From: Opitutus sp. GAS368
Lineage (GTDB): Bacteria; Verrucomicrobiota; Verrucomicrobiia; Opitutales; Opitutaceae
DNA: 57,279 nucleotides
Reading direction: 5' to 3'
NCBI GenBank assembly: GCA_945903465.1
Contig: CAMDOF010000029.1
Span: 1 to 57,279 of the forward strand
Shown: positions 36,401 to 46,800 of the stretch, piece after piece
Layout: every line of letters starts with the position of its first letter
Position numbering within the stretch: the stretch's first letter is position 1
The notes under the pieces: model-generated
The model's database searches: none
What the model saw: only the letters and a program-made list of their open reading frames with translations
What the model was told of the DNA's origin: nothing
Position numbers and translations under genes: made by a program

Positions 36401-37187
36401 CCCGGCGCTGGAAGACGCCTGGAAGCGCATGTACTACGGCATGTCGATGTACACGGTCATGGAACAGTCGGGCGACCGCGTCGCCGTGCACAAGAACCTC
36501 ACCGATTTCATGTACCTCGGCGGCATGCCCGCGGCCCGCAACCACCTGGCGCCGGTTTTTGCCGTCAGCTATGAGGGTTTTTCCAAGGAACTCGCCGGCA
36601 TGGTCCTCGACGACACCACGGAAAATCTTCGGTGGGTGGGATTCAATTTCGAGCCGCAAACGCAGCAAGGCCTGCTTCGCGTCTGGCACCTGGCCCCGGG
36701 GCTGTATGAAGTGCGGACGGGCATCGACCTGGACGGCAATGACACCATCGACGAGGGACTTGAGACTCGGCGCCTGGAACTCAAGCGTTACGAACCGATC
36801 CCCCTCACGCTGTCCAGCCGGAAGCTGCAAATCGTGGAGGCGCGGCTGGTGGAGAAACGTACTCCGCTGCACCAGCGCTGCGACCTCGCCCTGACGCACG
36901 AGGATGCGACGCGGAAGGGCAATCGCCTGACCGTGATCGTGCACAACCTCGGTTGCGTCGCCACCGGCCCGTTCCGCGTGCAACTGATGCGCGATGGCGG
37001 CGAGGCGATCGGGGCGGTGTCGCACGCGGGTCTGGACGGAATTGGAGAGAACCTGCAGGCCAGGCAAGCCGCCATCGAATTCGCCGACGTGCCGCTCGGA
37101 ATGTTGCGGGTCAGCGTTTCTGGAATCAAGGAAGAGATCACTGCAGCAAACAACCAGGCCACAATTGGAGCCGCGCCACCGCGATGA
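33489..37187 (+). CDS. large exported LamG-domain protein, probable novel polysaccharide-active enzyme
   Basis: 1232 aa. N-terminal hydrophobic segment (PWWIIVLVVVTRLELSGA), then a LamG/concanavalin-A-like domain (about 42-270: LLFHASFDHG, GTLSFWFRT, RWHHLALAWDELEGVKAYLDG, FDDLRIYDLPLSDRQI). A beta-rich middle follows (about 300-620), and then a long helical region (about 640-1010) with aromatic/acidic segments such as HFAHWWIDERMVPNGELGSYYGDDTDLVQDWTS, GDTTVEGKPRNHFYEYLMLQ and KKYVAWHYTRDKN. That region looks like an (alpha/alpha)-toroid catalytic domain of lyase or hydrolase type, and a beta-rich C-terminus closes the protein. I cannot assign it to a known CAZy family. It overlaps the next gene by ATGA (37184-37187), so the two are coupled; that neighbour is PcRGLX/YetA-like, which points to rhamnose/uronic-acid glycans. 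Confidence 0.7.
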   Translation: MIDSSKIQSHLAPCLPWWIIVLVVVTRLELSGAEEYPRGPIPRAGLLFHASFDHGPQAEVGAGNREMHYRALIKGLPTWKFNFVDGRLGQALDLGAERRQSEYYRKNAIYTEAASFKFQGNFCMRSGTLSFWFRTTERPPSVKITTQTTDHWRTPPPLLEVSAKSGEALKAQLVDRTGRRFVAATLPKTDYADNRWHHLALAWDELEGVKAYLDGQQANGRAEAIPFHGGYLSVGQILLEDAQFDDLRIYDLPLSDRQIGILAAGEIPTLTSAPLSPAKAEHRLRHLSWADAPAENFIGLTGPTLIRRVDLADARALRMSGWRGVDGRDDSVWPMRYHGYEYLEGGGLHLKLGPNEGFNFVRLTGRLDHAELCAGGAWEKPAGTRSLVGFTGQRFASGQSLPERSTASVVSVYPSKPKDYYRDENRELRDLALYDVRPGASPAGSLVYEAALSTADPTDIAGVNRVRLATWYRPDERDVVAASSAPAAGIKRLPALRFLHLMTSPQPRDLPVSALRMQMKVEGWKVDNTVNVRLHDPFNLWRTLVDVDLRLEREDELDVTLEFPAIILPAGTELCATIISRQEGSLRCGESQSRLQLFGPELAAAQQSYRQWQVHLLQDALAALSEPKPWVSNAADDNYLRVAFQSYDSIARILRDLYQRFPTDRLVRGCMLFTHPQDGAYWRALPIDLPRNPDVPRWALLQKELLGEFLHFAHWWIDERMVPNGELGSYYGDDTDLVQDWTSLAMIHDPDGKLRGSMRALADYTWNEKMHDGLNRLTRDALHAFEEGNNVQSPAALLDYGNPVLWERLLTTTRRYDGWLFTESRDGKRHSRGLDFGDTTVEGKPRNHFYEYLMLQAGMYLAWYNGSAPLTRILTECFDAQPDLRPRGTGLPHLLYLQTGDPRFIRAEKEPATDPWWVRMRNLKDCDPEVLQDLVRSRLGLSVAQKTGWSNYDPLKKYVAWHYTRDKNAMVPALEDAWKRMYYGMSMYTVMEQSGDRVAVHKNLTDFMYLGGMPAARNHLAPVFAVSYEGFSKELAGMVLDDTTENLRWVGFNFEPQTQQGLLRVWHLAPGLYEVRTGIDLDGNDTIDEGLETRRLELKRYEPIPLTLSSRKLQIVEARLVEKRTPLHQRCDLALTHEDATRKGNRLTVIVHNLGCVATGPFRVQLMRDGGEAIGAVSHAGLDGIGENLQARQAAIEFADVPLGMLRVSVSGIKEEITAANNQATIGAAPPR

Positions 37188-40100
37188 AAGCCCACCGTTT
37201 GTGTTTCCTGATCCTTGCGCTGACGGGCCAACTCGCAGGTCTTGCGGCGGCAGCCGCCGCGACGGCCAACCGCGTGCGGCTGGACGTGCTGGAGCCGCCG
37301 GCGCGCAAAACGACAATTCACGACTATCCGATTTCCACTGGACTCGTGTTTCCGCAAGGCGAGGTGACCTCGCTCCCCGGCGGCAACCTGGTCGATGATC
37401 GGGGACAAACGGTTCCCTTCGAGTCCGAGGTCACCGGCTGGTGGGAACCGGAAAAGCGCAACGTCAAGTGGCTGCTGCTGCATTTCAAGGCGTCCACCGA
37501 TCGGCACTATTTTTTCGAGCCCGGGAAATCATCGCCGCCATCGACGAAGGGAGCCGCGATCGCACGCGTGGACGGAGCGGAAATCGGCGTCGACACGGGA
37601 CCCCTGCAGGTGCGCATGGACCCCGTGAAAGGAGGTCTGTTCAAGGCAATCAGCCTGGGCCGGAAGGCGATTGCCGCGTCCGGGCCTAGCGATCTGGTCC
37701 TGTCGATCGATGATGGCCGGCAGCAGGAACCGGTCACGATCCGCAACTGGAAGATGGAGCTCGATGAAACCACTCCGAAACGCGCTTCGGTGAAAGCTTC
37801 AGGCTTCTGGCGCAAAGCGAACGGTCAGACCGTCGCGCGGGTGGACGTGCGTTGCGAATTTTTCCAAGGGGAGGCATTCATCCGCCTTACTCACACCCTG
37901 ACCTGGATGGTGCAGGATGTGAAAACCGGCATCCGGGAACTGTCACTGACCATCGTGCCGCAATTCGAAAATTCCCGGGCGGCACAGATTGGCCTGGATT
38001 CCTACCCCACCGTCGCCATGGAGGCCATTTTGGATCAAGGGTCGCCGGTCGTGGCCGCGCAGGACGCCGCTGACCATTTCACGGTCAAGGCCGGAGATCG
38101 GGTGCTCCGCGAAGGCAAGGCGTTGGGCGGGTGGATGGCCCTGCAAGGAACCGACGGACGCAGCATCGCGATGTCATTGCGGGATGCGTGGCAGCGTTAT
38201 CCCACCACGTTTCGAGCCGACGGCGGGCGCCTGCAACTGCAGTTCTGCCCGCCCTCCGACCGGCTCTCCTTCGATCAGGAAGCGATCATGGGTCCCGGGA
38301 TTTTCAATCATCCCTCCTGGATCCCGATCCGGCGCTACCATAAAGGTCCGACCGACGCGTCACATTTTTACGACAACTATTCCCCCAACCCCGGATATAT
38401 TTACACCGCGGAAGGCGCGGCCATCACGCACGAGGTGCTGCTGTCGTTTCATGATGGAAGGGCGGGAAGATCCCCCGCCGCGTTGAACAGCGTCAACCAG
38501 CATCCCGTCGTGGTGCGGCAGGATCCCGTCCATGCGATGCGCGTCCCATTCATGGGTTTCACGATTCTGCCGAGCGATCCGGGGGAAAATCCGGGAATTG
38601 AGCGGGCCGTGAACCAGATTGGGCGGATGGCGATGGGACGGTGGGTGGGGGCACAGAATTTCGGCTTGCTCCGGTATGGGATGGTTCGGTGGGGACGGCA
38701 CGAGCCGATCGAAGACCCCAAGGCCAATTTTTACCGCTGGATGGACAACGGACAATACGGCCAGCAACTGATCCCGTGGCTCCTCTATCTGCGCGGCGGC
38801 GATCGCCAGTTTTTCGACGATGCCGAGATCGTTTCCCGTTATGCGATGGACCTGAGCACAAATCACTTCAACACCCGCGGCTCGCCCACCGGTTACATTG
38901 CGGGATGCGGTTCCGCGCTGCCCTTCCATCCCTTTGGGTTCGCTCCCGGAAACATGAAGATGCAGAAGATCCATTTTCTGGCCTATTACTATCACCTCAC
39001 CGGCTACCGCCGGGCGAAGGACGTGATGGACGAGGTCATCGCGGGCACGAAGGAGTTCACGCTCGAGTACGAAAAAACGCTCCGGTCCAGGGAGCCGGGC
39101 AAAGAATACTACAACCTCTCCAACGGCGGCCGCGAAATGTACAACATGAACATCTTTTGGGCGAACGCGTGGGAGGAAACGTGGGATCCCGAGATCTTGC
39201 GTCTGGCCGGGAACGGGCGCACCGCCACCATCCGCGGCCAGTACCAGCCCAAAGATAACACGTTCAACGGACCCCAAGTTTACGTGTACGACGGTCTGGT
39301 ACTCCAGCACCAGCTTTCAGGGGACCCGGCGATGCGCGCCGTGATGCTCCGGCATCTGGACGTGGAATCCCTTGCCACCCATGGCGGGCTCACCCGTCAT
39401 CAGGCGGAGGACGACAGCATTGGCTACCCATGGGCCTATGCACAAACCGGCAATCGTCGCTTCGCCGATGCCGCGTGGGACATCGCGCGAGGCATGGCCG
39501 ACCTTGTCCCGGACATCGATTTTTCCGGCCCGGTGGTGCCCGGCTTCTACCCGTACGAGTACACGGGCAATTCCCTCTACCGTGAGCACCTGATGCCCAT
39601 TCTGACGGGGGCCAGCCTCGGTCGGCAGGTGGGCTACGAGTTGAACCGGCCGCATGTCTTCCGGGATAACTTTTTCCAGATGTGGCAGGCCAAGGGACAA
39701 AAGGAATTTCGGGCGGAGATCTTTGTCCGGGCGCGCCAGGCCGGCCCGCTGACGATTCGATGCTTGGCCAAAGGTAACGCGAACGCCGGGTTAACCGTGG
39801 ACGTGCGGCGCGCGGATGGAAGTTCCGCCGCGAAAGCCACCATCGCCTCGCGGCCCGCCGCGTCGCAGCCAAACCAGTACACTCCCTTCCAAGGCGACCT
39901 GCTCGTGGAAAACGCTCGGCCAGGCGAGGTGTTCATGGTGACGATGCGTAAGGCCGACCGCGCGCCGGTGGCCGTTATCAGCGAAGCGCAGGTGGTACAC
40001 CGTCTTCCGCCTGAACTGATGCACGCCCACGAACCGCTGCCCAGCGCACAGGCGTTTACGCCGGTCCGGATCGTGACCCGCACCACGGCCACGACCATGA

Positions 40101-40348
40101 GTTACTTCAACCGCGTCCGCCGGCCGTACACCCTGCGCGACGCCAAAACGCTGGAGCTGATCTTTCGTCCAACGCTGTTCACCGAAGCCGAGTCGGTCCG
40201 TCCCGTCGAAGCCGGCCGCATGATCATGCTGACGAGCAGCGGCTGCCGCGGTGCTGCCGAGTGGCGGATGACGGGGGTGGAGCCGTATTTTGCCGCGAGC
40301 CAGGACGACTGGTTTCAACCTTACGAGGCCGGCTGGCCAAAACCATAA
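37184..40348 (+). CDS. PcRGLX/YetA-like protein (PL26-type exo-rhamnogalacturonan lyase family), copy 1
   Basis: 1054 aa with signal peptide (to about residue 28). N-terminal RIFT-barrel-like domain (VRLDVLEPPARKTTIHDYPISTGLVFPQGEV, then GWWEPEKRNVKWLLLHF), a central domain, then the helical catalytic-type region with MRVPFMGFTILP, YRWMDNGQYGQQLIPWLLYLRGGDRQF, NHFNTRGSPTGYI and HFLAYYYHLTGYRRAKDVM. The C-terminal beta domain ends VEPYFAASQDDWFQPYEAGWP. This matches the layout I know for exo-unsaturated rhamnogalacturonan lyase homologues (fungal PcRGLX, bacterial YetA). Likely acts on oligosaccharides with a rhamnose-uronic acid backbone; not proven. Coupled to the LamG gene by a 4-bp overlap. 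A paralogue is at 43875-47060. Confidence 0.75.
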   Translation: MKAHRLCFLILALTGQLAGLAAAAAATANRVRLDVLEPPARKTTIHDYPISTGLVFPQGEVTSLPGGNLVDDRGQTVPFESEVTGWWEPEKRNVKWLLLHFKASTDRHYFFEPGKSSPPSTKGAAIARVDGAEIGVDTGPLQVRMDPVKGGLFKAISLGRKAIAASGPSDLVLSIDDGRQQEPVTIRNWKMELDETTPKRASVKASGFWRKANGQTVARVDVRCEFFQGEAFIRLTHTLTWMVQDVKTGIRELSLTIVPQFENSRAAQIGLDSYPTVAMEAILDQGSPVVAAQDAADHFTVKAGDRVLREGKALGGWMALQGTDGRSIAMSLRDAWQRYPTTFRADGGRLQLQFCPPSDRLSFDQEAIMGPGIFNHPSWIPIRRYHKGPTDASHFYDNYSPNPGYIYTAEGAAITHEVLLSFHDGRAGRSPAALNSVNQHPVVVRQDPVHAMRVPFMGFTILPSDPGENPGIERAVNQIGRMAMGRWVGAQNFGLLRYGMVRWGRHEPIEDPKANFYRWMDNGQYGQQLIPWLLYLRGGDRQFFDDAEIVSRYAMDLSTNHFNTRGSPTGYIAGCGSALPFHPFGFAPGNMKMQKIHFLAYYYHLTGYRRAKDVMDEVIAGTKEFTLEYEKTLRSREPGKEYYNLSNGGREMYNMNIFWANAWEETWDPEILRLAGNGRTATIRGQYQPKDNTFNGPQVYVYDGLVLQHQLSGDPAMRAVMLRHLDVESLATHGGLTRHQAEDDSIGYPWAYAQTGNRRFADAAWDIARGMADLVPDIDFSGPVVPGFYPYEYTGNSLYREHLMPILTGASLGRQVGYELNRPHVFRDNFFQMWQAKGQKEFRAEIFVRARQAGPLTIRCLAKGNANAGLTVDVRRADGSSAAKATIASRPAASQPNQYTPFQGDLLVENARPGEVFMVTMRKADRAPVAVISEAQVVHRLPPELMHAHEPLPSAQAFTPVRIVTRTTATTMSYFNRVRRPYTLRDAKTLELIFRPTLFTEAESVRPVEAGRMIMLTSSGCRGAAEWRMTGVEPYFAASQDDWFQPYEAGWPKP

Positions 40349-40390
40349 GAACGTTTTCCCAAGCCCCGGATCAGAATCGAAAGACCTAAC

Positions 40391-42175
40391 CATGAGGATA
40401 TTGAAACCCACCGCTTTCGCTCCCAACCCAATGTCCACGGTTCATCAGTCCGGATTGACGTCGCTCCTCCTTGTCATGTGCGCCCTTTCACTGCTGCCAG
40501 GAGGATTCCTGCTCACTCCACCTGTGGTCGCCGGCGAAGTTTTATACAACGGCATTGAGCTGCCTAAAACATGGCCGCCGAACCGGCCCGCCGCCGAAGT
40601 GGCTTCCCGCGAGCCGATGGCCGTGCCTTACTTGCAGAGCCCTCCCGCGGTCGTATCGATCGACGTCGGCCGCCAGTTGTTCGTCGACGAATTCCTGATT
40701 GAAAACACGACTTTGCGGCGAACTTGGCATAAGCCCGAATACCACGCGGGCAATCCGATCCTCAAGCCGACTTCACGCTGGGAAACGTCCGGCGGCGCCT
40801 CCGCCAAACCCGAAAGGGCCTCCCATTTCACGGCGGCGTCTGGTTCGATCCGGCCGACCATCTTTTCAAGATGTGGTACACCTACGGCGCTGCATCCGGC
40901 ATCGCCCTGGCCCTGTCCACAGATGGCATCAAATGGGACCGCCCTTCCCTCGATGTCCAACCGGGCACCAACATCGTCCGCGTCGCCAGCGAAATCGACT
41001 CGATCACCGTGTGGCTCGACCTCGACGAGAAAGATCCCGCGCGCCGGTTCAAGATGTATGAATTCGACCGCGACTGCTGGAAGGGACGGATTCTCTTCTC
41101 CCCCGACGGGATCCACTGGCAGCACGAAACGTGGGTCGGGCCGACCTATGATGGCACCAGCTTCTTCTACAACCCATTCCGAAAAGTCTGGGCCATCAGC
41201 ATGCGTTCCTTCATCCAACCGCTCAATCCGCCCCCCAAACCCGAATGGGGCAAAGGGACTTTCGTTGTCGGTCGCGCCCGGCGCTACTGGGAGGATCCGG
41301 ACTTTGTCAAAGCCACCCAATGGGAGGCCGGTCAGCTCCGCGGCGGCAACGAAGACTGGGGCGAGGGAAAGCCCGTCTTGTGGCTGATGGCTGACAAAAA
41401 CGACAAAGCCCGCCTTAATATATTGGGACTCATCCCCGAACTCTATCACGTCGACGCGGTCGCCTACGAGAGCCTCATGCTGGGCGCGATGGTCATCTGG
41501 CACTTCCATCCGCCCGGCCGGCCGAAGGTGAACGAGGTGTATTTCTCCTTCAGTCGTGACGGCTTTCACTATTCGCGCGGTTCCTATGAACCCATGTTGC
41601 CAACCTCGCCGGACAAGGACGCCTGGAATGCCGGCAACGTTCAGGACGTCAGCGGACTTTGCTGCATCGTCGGGGACCGACTGTATTTCTATTGCAGCGG
41701 TCGGAGTTCAGATCCCAACAACTTAAGCAATGAGGGGCAACTTTCCACCGGACTGGCATTTCTCCGCCGCGATGGGTTTTGCTCGATGGACGCGGATGCT
41801 GCAGCCGGACAACTGACCACCCGGCTCGTCACCTTCAAAGGCAGCCACCTCTTCGTCAATGTCAGCACTCCAAGCGGTGAGCTGCGCGTCGAGGTTCTCG
41901 ATTCGGACAATCGGGTCATCGCGCCGTTTACCAAGGAAAACTGCGTTGCGGTCAGCGCGGACAAGACGCTCCTGCCCGTCAGATGGAAGGGCAACGCCGA
42001 TTTGGGCCAGCTCGCCGGCAAGAAAATCCGATTCCGCTTTCACCTCACGAACGGCCAATTGTATTCATTCTGGGTGAGCCCCGACCGCTCGGGTGCGAGT
42101 TATGGTTTTGTCGCCGCCGGCGGCCCGGGTTTTACCGGCCACCGCGATACCGTCGGCTCCGCGGCGTATAAATAG
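40391..42175 (+). pseudogene. beta-propeller glycosidase-like gene with a frameshift (paralogue 2)
   Basis: Starts at 40391 (signal peptide, then GEVLYNGIELPKTWPP and DVGRQLFVDEFLIENTTL), closely following paralogue 1 (23884-25515). The frame is lost between RWE at 40780 and about 40830. Sequence resumes one frame over with FHGGVWFDPADHLFKMWYTYG and continues to 42175 with STDGIKWDRP, FSPDGIHWQHE, FSRDGFHYSRG and the C-terminal LRVEVLDSDNRVIAPFT and FWVSPDRSGASYG. The spacer between the shared RWE and GVW is 50 nt, not a multiple of three, which fits one lost base near 40811-40816. Either a real inactivating mutation or a sequencing error; everything else looks intact and under codon constraint. 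Confidence 0.8.
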
Positions 42176-42270
42176 GAGGATTGAATTTGATCCCCTCACC
42201 CCGCCTTTTTCTTCCCCATGAATTTTCCGCCCACTCGCCGCATGGGCCTGGCTGAAACGCTTTGTCTGAC

Positions 42271-43878
42271 ATGAACGCCATCCGACTTCGTTTCGTATTC
42301 GCCGCCCTCGCCCTCGCGGGCTCGTGCGCGCTGATTCACCGGGCAAGCGCGGCGGCAGCCGCGCGCCCAAATGTTTTACTGATCGTCGCCGACGACCTGG
42401 GCTTTTCCGACATCGGAGCCTACGGCGGGGAAATCCCCACGCCGAATCTCGACCGCCTCGCAGCCGAAGGCATGCGCTTCACTCAATTCTACAATTGTGC
42501 GGTTTGTATAACCACCCGCTCCGCGCTCTATACCGGACTCTATCCGCGCCCCGGCAGAAGCGGATTGCGGAGCGGCATGGTGACCCTCGGCGAGGCGATG
42601 CGCAGTGCCGGGTACGCGACCACCTTGACGGGAAAATGGCACCTCGGCGTCGACGCCCCGCGCCGGCCGATCGACCGTGGATTCGAGGAGTATTATGGCG
42701 TGCTCAGCGGTGGCTGCAATTATTTCAACCCGGCCGTACCGGATCCGGGCTTCTACAATGAGGGAGGCACCGCCCGGTTGTTTGCGCACAACGAGAAAAT
42801 AATTACCGAGTTTCCGACCGATTTCTACACGACCGACGCTTTTTCCAGTCACGCGGTGGAAACGATTCGGCGCTCGGCGAAGTCGGACCGGCCCTTCTTC
42901 CTCAACCTCTGTTACAATGCACCGCATTTTCCGCTGCAGGCGCGAGCAGAGGACATCGCCCGCCACCGCGGAAAATACCGGGACGGTTATGAGGTGCTGC
43001 GCGAACGGCGGTTCCGGCGGCAGATTGAGCTGGGGATCATGGATCCGGCGGTGACCAAGCTTTCTCCGCTCGATCGGAAGACGGGAACATTTCGCTACGA
43101 CTACGAGATCACGCCTTGGGACCGGCTCGACGCCCCGGCCCGAAAACGGGAGGAGGAGCGGATGGAAGTCTATGCGGCGATGGTCGATCGGATGGACCAG
43201 GGTATCGGCCAGGTGCTGGCCGCACTCGACGAAACCGGGCTGGCCCGGAACACCGTCGTGTTCTTTCTATCCGACAACGGCGGCTGCGCCCGTTGGTCGT
43301 CGAATAATCCGAAGGAAATGGCCGGATTCATCGAGCATAACCGCGGAGTGCCGGTCGGCGACGGGCGAGGGTATGAATTCGTTGGGCCGGGTTGGGGCTG
43401 GGCCCAAAACGCGCCCTTCCGGCACTGCAAGGCCTGGACCTATGAAGGTGGCATGTGCACGCCGATGATCGTTCGCTGGCCCGGCGTGGTCGGGACGGGA
43501 AAAATCACCGACCAGCCGGGCCACGTGGTGGATTTCATTCCGACCCTGTTGGAGATGGCGGGACGGCAGTTTCCAAAAACCGTCAACGGTGAGGCCGTCT
43601 CCGGGCCGGAGGGACAAAGCCTCTTGCCGATCTTGCGTGGTGACCCGCCGACACCGCGCAAATCGCAGCTGGCTTGGGAGCTCTACGATAATCGCGCCAT
43701 TCGCGATGGAGCATGGAAACTCGTCTGGGGTGCCAGCGACAAACGGTGGGAACTCTACAATCTCGCCACGGATCGTTCGGAGACCATCGATCTATCGAAG
43801 CGGTATCCCGATCGGGTTGCCACGATGGCGGCAGGTTGGGAGAAATGGGCGAAACCGACGGAGTCACCGAGAAAATGA
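42271..43878 (+). CDS. S1-family sulfatase (variant formylglycine motif)
   Basis: 535 aa, signal peptide to about residue 30. The conversion motif is C79-I-T-T-R83, a departure from the usual C-x-P/A-S/T-R because position 3 is Thr. Metal ligands D41/D42 are in ADDLGFSD, GKWHLG is intact (K122, H124), His in CYNAPHFPLQ, Asp-Asn in FLSDNGG, Lys in CKAWTYEGG. It is periplasmic and probably removes sulfate from polymer or oligomer ends. Its stop overlaps the start of the second PcRGLX/YetA-like gene (ATGA, 43875-43878), so desulfation and lyase-type cleavage are co-expressed. The start at 42271 is an ATG in front of the signal peptide; a TTG three codons earlier is less likely. Confidence 0.9.
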   Translation: MNAIRLRFVFAALALAGSCALIHRASAAAAARPNVLLIVADDLGFSDIGAYGGEIPTPNLDRLAAEGMRFTQFYNCAVCITTRSALYTGLYPRPGRSGLRSGMVTLGEAMRSAGYATTLTGKWHLGVDAPRRPIDRGFEEYYGVLSGGCNYFNPAVPDPGFYNEGGTARLFAHNEKIITEFPTDFYTTDAFSSHAVETIRRSAKSDRPFFLNLCYNAPHFPLQARAEDIARHRGKYRDGYEVLRERRFRRQIELGIMDPAVTKLSPLDRKTGTFRYDYEITPWDRLDAPARKREEERMEVYAAMVDRMDQGIGQVLAALDETGLARNTVVFFLSDNGGCARWSSNNPKEMAGFIEHNRGVPVGDGRGYEFVGPGWGWAQNAPFRHCKAWTYEGGMCTPMIVRWPGVVGTGKITDQPGHVVDFIPTLLEMAGRQFPKTVNGEAVSGPEGQSLLPILRGDPPTPRKSQLAWELYDNRAIRDGAWKLVWGASDKRWELYNLATDRSETIDLSKRYPDRVATMAAGWEKWAKPTESPRK

Positions 43879-46800
43879 AACCAAATATTCTTTTTGCCCT
43901 TCTTGCCGTCGGGATCGCTGGCGGGTCCCTCTCGAACACGCGCGCCGCCGAGGTTGAGCGCGGCACAACTCGCGCCGTGACACCCGGCTCAGCCGCGACC
44001 CAACGCATCGGCATCGAGCTCTTGGCGCCGCGTGCGCCGATGGTCCGCGATTATCCAGTCGCGACCGGATTGGTTTTCCCGGAGGGCGCCCTGGCCTCGG
44101 CACCCGGAGGCCGGCTGGTCAACAGCCAAGGTCGCCCGGTGCCCTTCGAAGCCGAGGCGACCGGCTGGTGGAACGTTGAAAAGACGAGCATCAAGTGGCT
44201 GTTGCTGCGTTTCCAGGCGAGCACGGATCAACAGTATTTCTTTGAACCAGGACAGGAGCCGCTCGCCCCGGACGGCGCGCCCATCGCCACCGCGCAGAAC
44301 GGCAACGTGAACGTCGATACGGGTCCTCTGCGGGTGGTGGTGTCAGGGACCAAGCCCGCGCTCTTCGATCAGGTGACGCTGAATGGCCACGCGATGCTGG
44401 CCGGAATCCAGCCTCCGTTCGTGCTGACACTTTCTGATGGCAAGGGGGAGGTTCGCACGATGATCCACGACTGGCGGGTCATGCTGGAGGAAGCGACGCC
44501 GCTGTACGCATCGGTCAAGGCGACCGGGTTTTTCCACAGCCACGCCGGCTGGTCTTTCGCCGAGCGGCCGGTGGCAAGAATCGACGTGCGCTACGAATTC
44601 TTCAAGGGCGAGAATTTTGTCCGCGTGTTCCACACCCTGACCTGGATGGTCAACAACTCCATGGTTGGCGGCAGGGAGATCTCCCTCGGTCTTCGTCCAA
44701 ACTTGGGCGAGTCCGGAACGGCGCGCGTGGGGATGGAGGATGTCGGCGGGCAGCCATGGGAAACCGCGTGGAGCCCGACAGCCCACATTGTCGCGCAGCA
44801 GGACGAGGCCGATCACTTTGCCGTCACCGTCAGCAGCCAAAAGGTGAAGGAAGGAAAGCACCTCGGCGGCTGGGTCGGCCTCGAAGGCCAAGACGGGCGG
44901 AGCATTAACGTCGCTCTGCGCCACGCGTGGCAAATGTACCCGAACGCCTTTGAAATCGGCGGCGGGCGGCTGCAGGTCCAGCTTTGGCCGCAGCGCGGGC
45001 CGAGCATGTCGTTCACGCCGCTCGCCTTGATGACCCCGGAATTCTTCTATCATTCGGTTTGGAAGGTGCACCCGTGGTCGCGCGAGGAAGGCCACTTTGT
45101 CCATGAGCGGGCGCGGCACGAATTTTTTCAATATACTGCGGAGGGCGCGGCCCGGACGCACGAATTGACGGTTTCCTTCCATGACCGGACCTCGACCCGG
45201 TCGCCGCAGGAGTTGAATGCACTCACCGCGCGGCCACTGGCATTGCGGCAGGATCCGGCCTCGGCGATGCGGGTTCCGTTCATGGGCTTCGAGATCATGC
45301 CGGTGCAAAAGGAAAAATATCCCGACATCGAGCGCGCCGTGGACCTGCTGGGAAAAATGGCCATGGGCCGGTGGGCCGCAATGCACGAGCATGGCTTCTG
45401 GCGGTTCGGCTTCACCCGCTGGGGCGCCCCCGCCAATAGCGACAACGGAAACAGTCTGTATCGCTGGATGGACGGTTCCCAATACGATCAGCAACTGATC
45501 CCTTGGCTGCTCTACTTGCGGGGCGGAGACCGCCAGTTTCTCGAAGAAGCCGAGATCACGAGCCGTTTCCTGATGGATGTCGGCGTCAATCATTTCAACA
45601 CGCGGGGTTATCCCACAGGGTATATGTCAACCGCCGGCGGCACGCCGTTCCCCTATATTCCGTTTCACGACACCAAGGGGACTAAGGTGCACTTTCTCTC
45701 CTATTACTACCACCTGACCGGCTACAAGCGCGCGCGGGAAGTGATGCAAGAGGTGATCGACGGCACGCTCGCCACCACAAGCAAGAATCCGAAGGAGCTG
45801 CCCGCCTGGTTTCGCCGCACGGGCGGCCGGGAGGCCTATAACATGAACGTCTTTTGGGTAAACGCCTATCACGAGACCTGGGATCCGCGGCTGAAACAGT
45901 TTGCGCAGGAATGGAAGGATTTGGCGGCCAACCGCGAATATGTTCCCGCGATCAACGAGTTTCGCCCGCCGCGCATCTATCTCTACAATGGCTTGGTGCT
46001 GCAACAACGCTTTTGGCGCGATCCCCACCTGCAGGAGGTGATGCTGCGCAACCTGAAGGGAACGGTACTCGCGGATCCCGCCAGCGGCGTGGAGCGTCAC
46101 GTCGAGAATGTCATCGGCAACCAGTGGGCTTACGAGCAGACGCAAGACCGCGCCTACGCCGAGATCGCCTCCGACATCGCGCACTCGCTGAGCGAGGTGG
46201 TGCCGGGGATGGATTTCACGCTGCCGAAGCCGCCGCCGTACAGCGTTCGCGGGAATGAATTCTATCGCCAGTTTCTGCTACCCATTTTGGTCGGTGCGAG
46301 TCTCGGTAACCAAGTCGGCCTCCCGCCCCATGCCCTTTATCGGCGCGACACGTTCTTCTCGCTCAACATCGCCGCGAAGACCGGCAAAGCCGCCACGGGC
46401 GTGGCCTACGTCCGTCCGCTGCGCGATGGCGATCTGAAGGTCTTTGTCCGGCTTTCCAAAGCGGGTGAAAAACCGGTCGCCCTGACAGTCTCAGATTCGA
46501 CTGGACGCACCGTCGCCACGCGCGCGTTGGTCGGCACCAAGCCGACCGCGCTTCGAACTGAAGGCGAGGGCTATGAGCTGCTGGAGGCCCATCCGGCGAT
46601 GGCAGACATCGTGCTGCAGGGCGCAAAGCAGTCGGAAACCTACAAACTTGTCTTCGAAAACTTTGATGCGTCGACGTGCGCCTTGATTCTCGCCGAAGCC
46701 CAAATCGTTCACCAGGCACCGCCAGGCGGAACGATGAGCGTCCACGATTTGGGCGGCCAATATTACGCCGGTGCCCGCTACTATGCGAAAACCACGGCGG

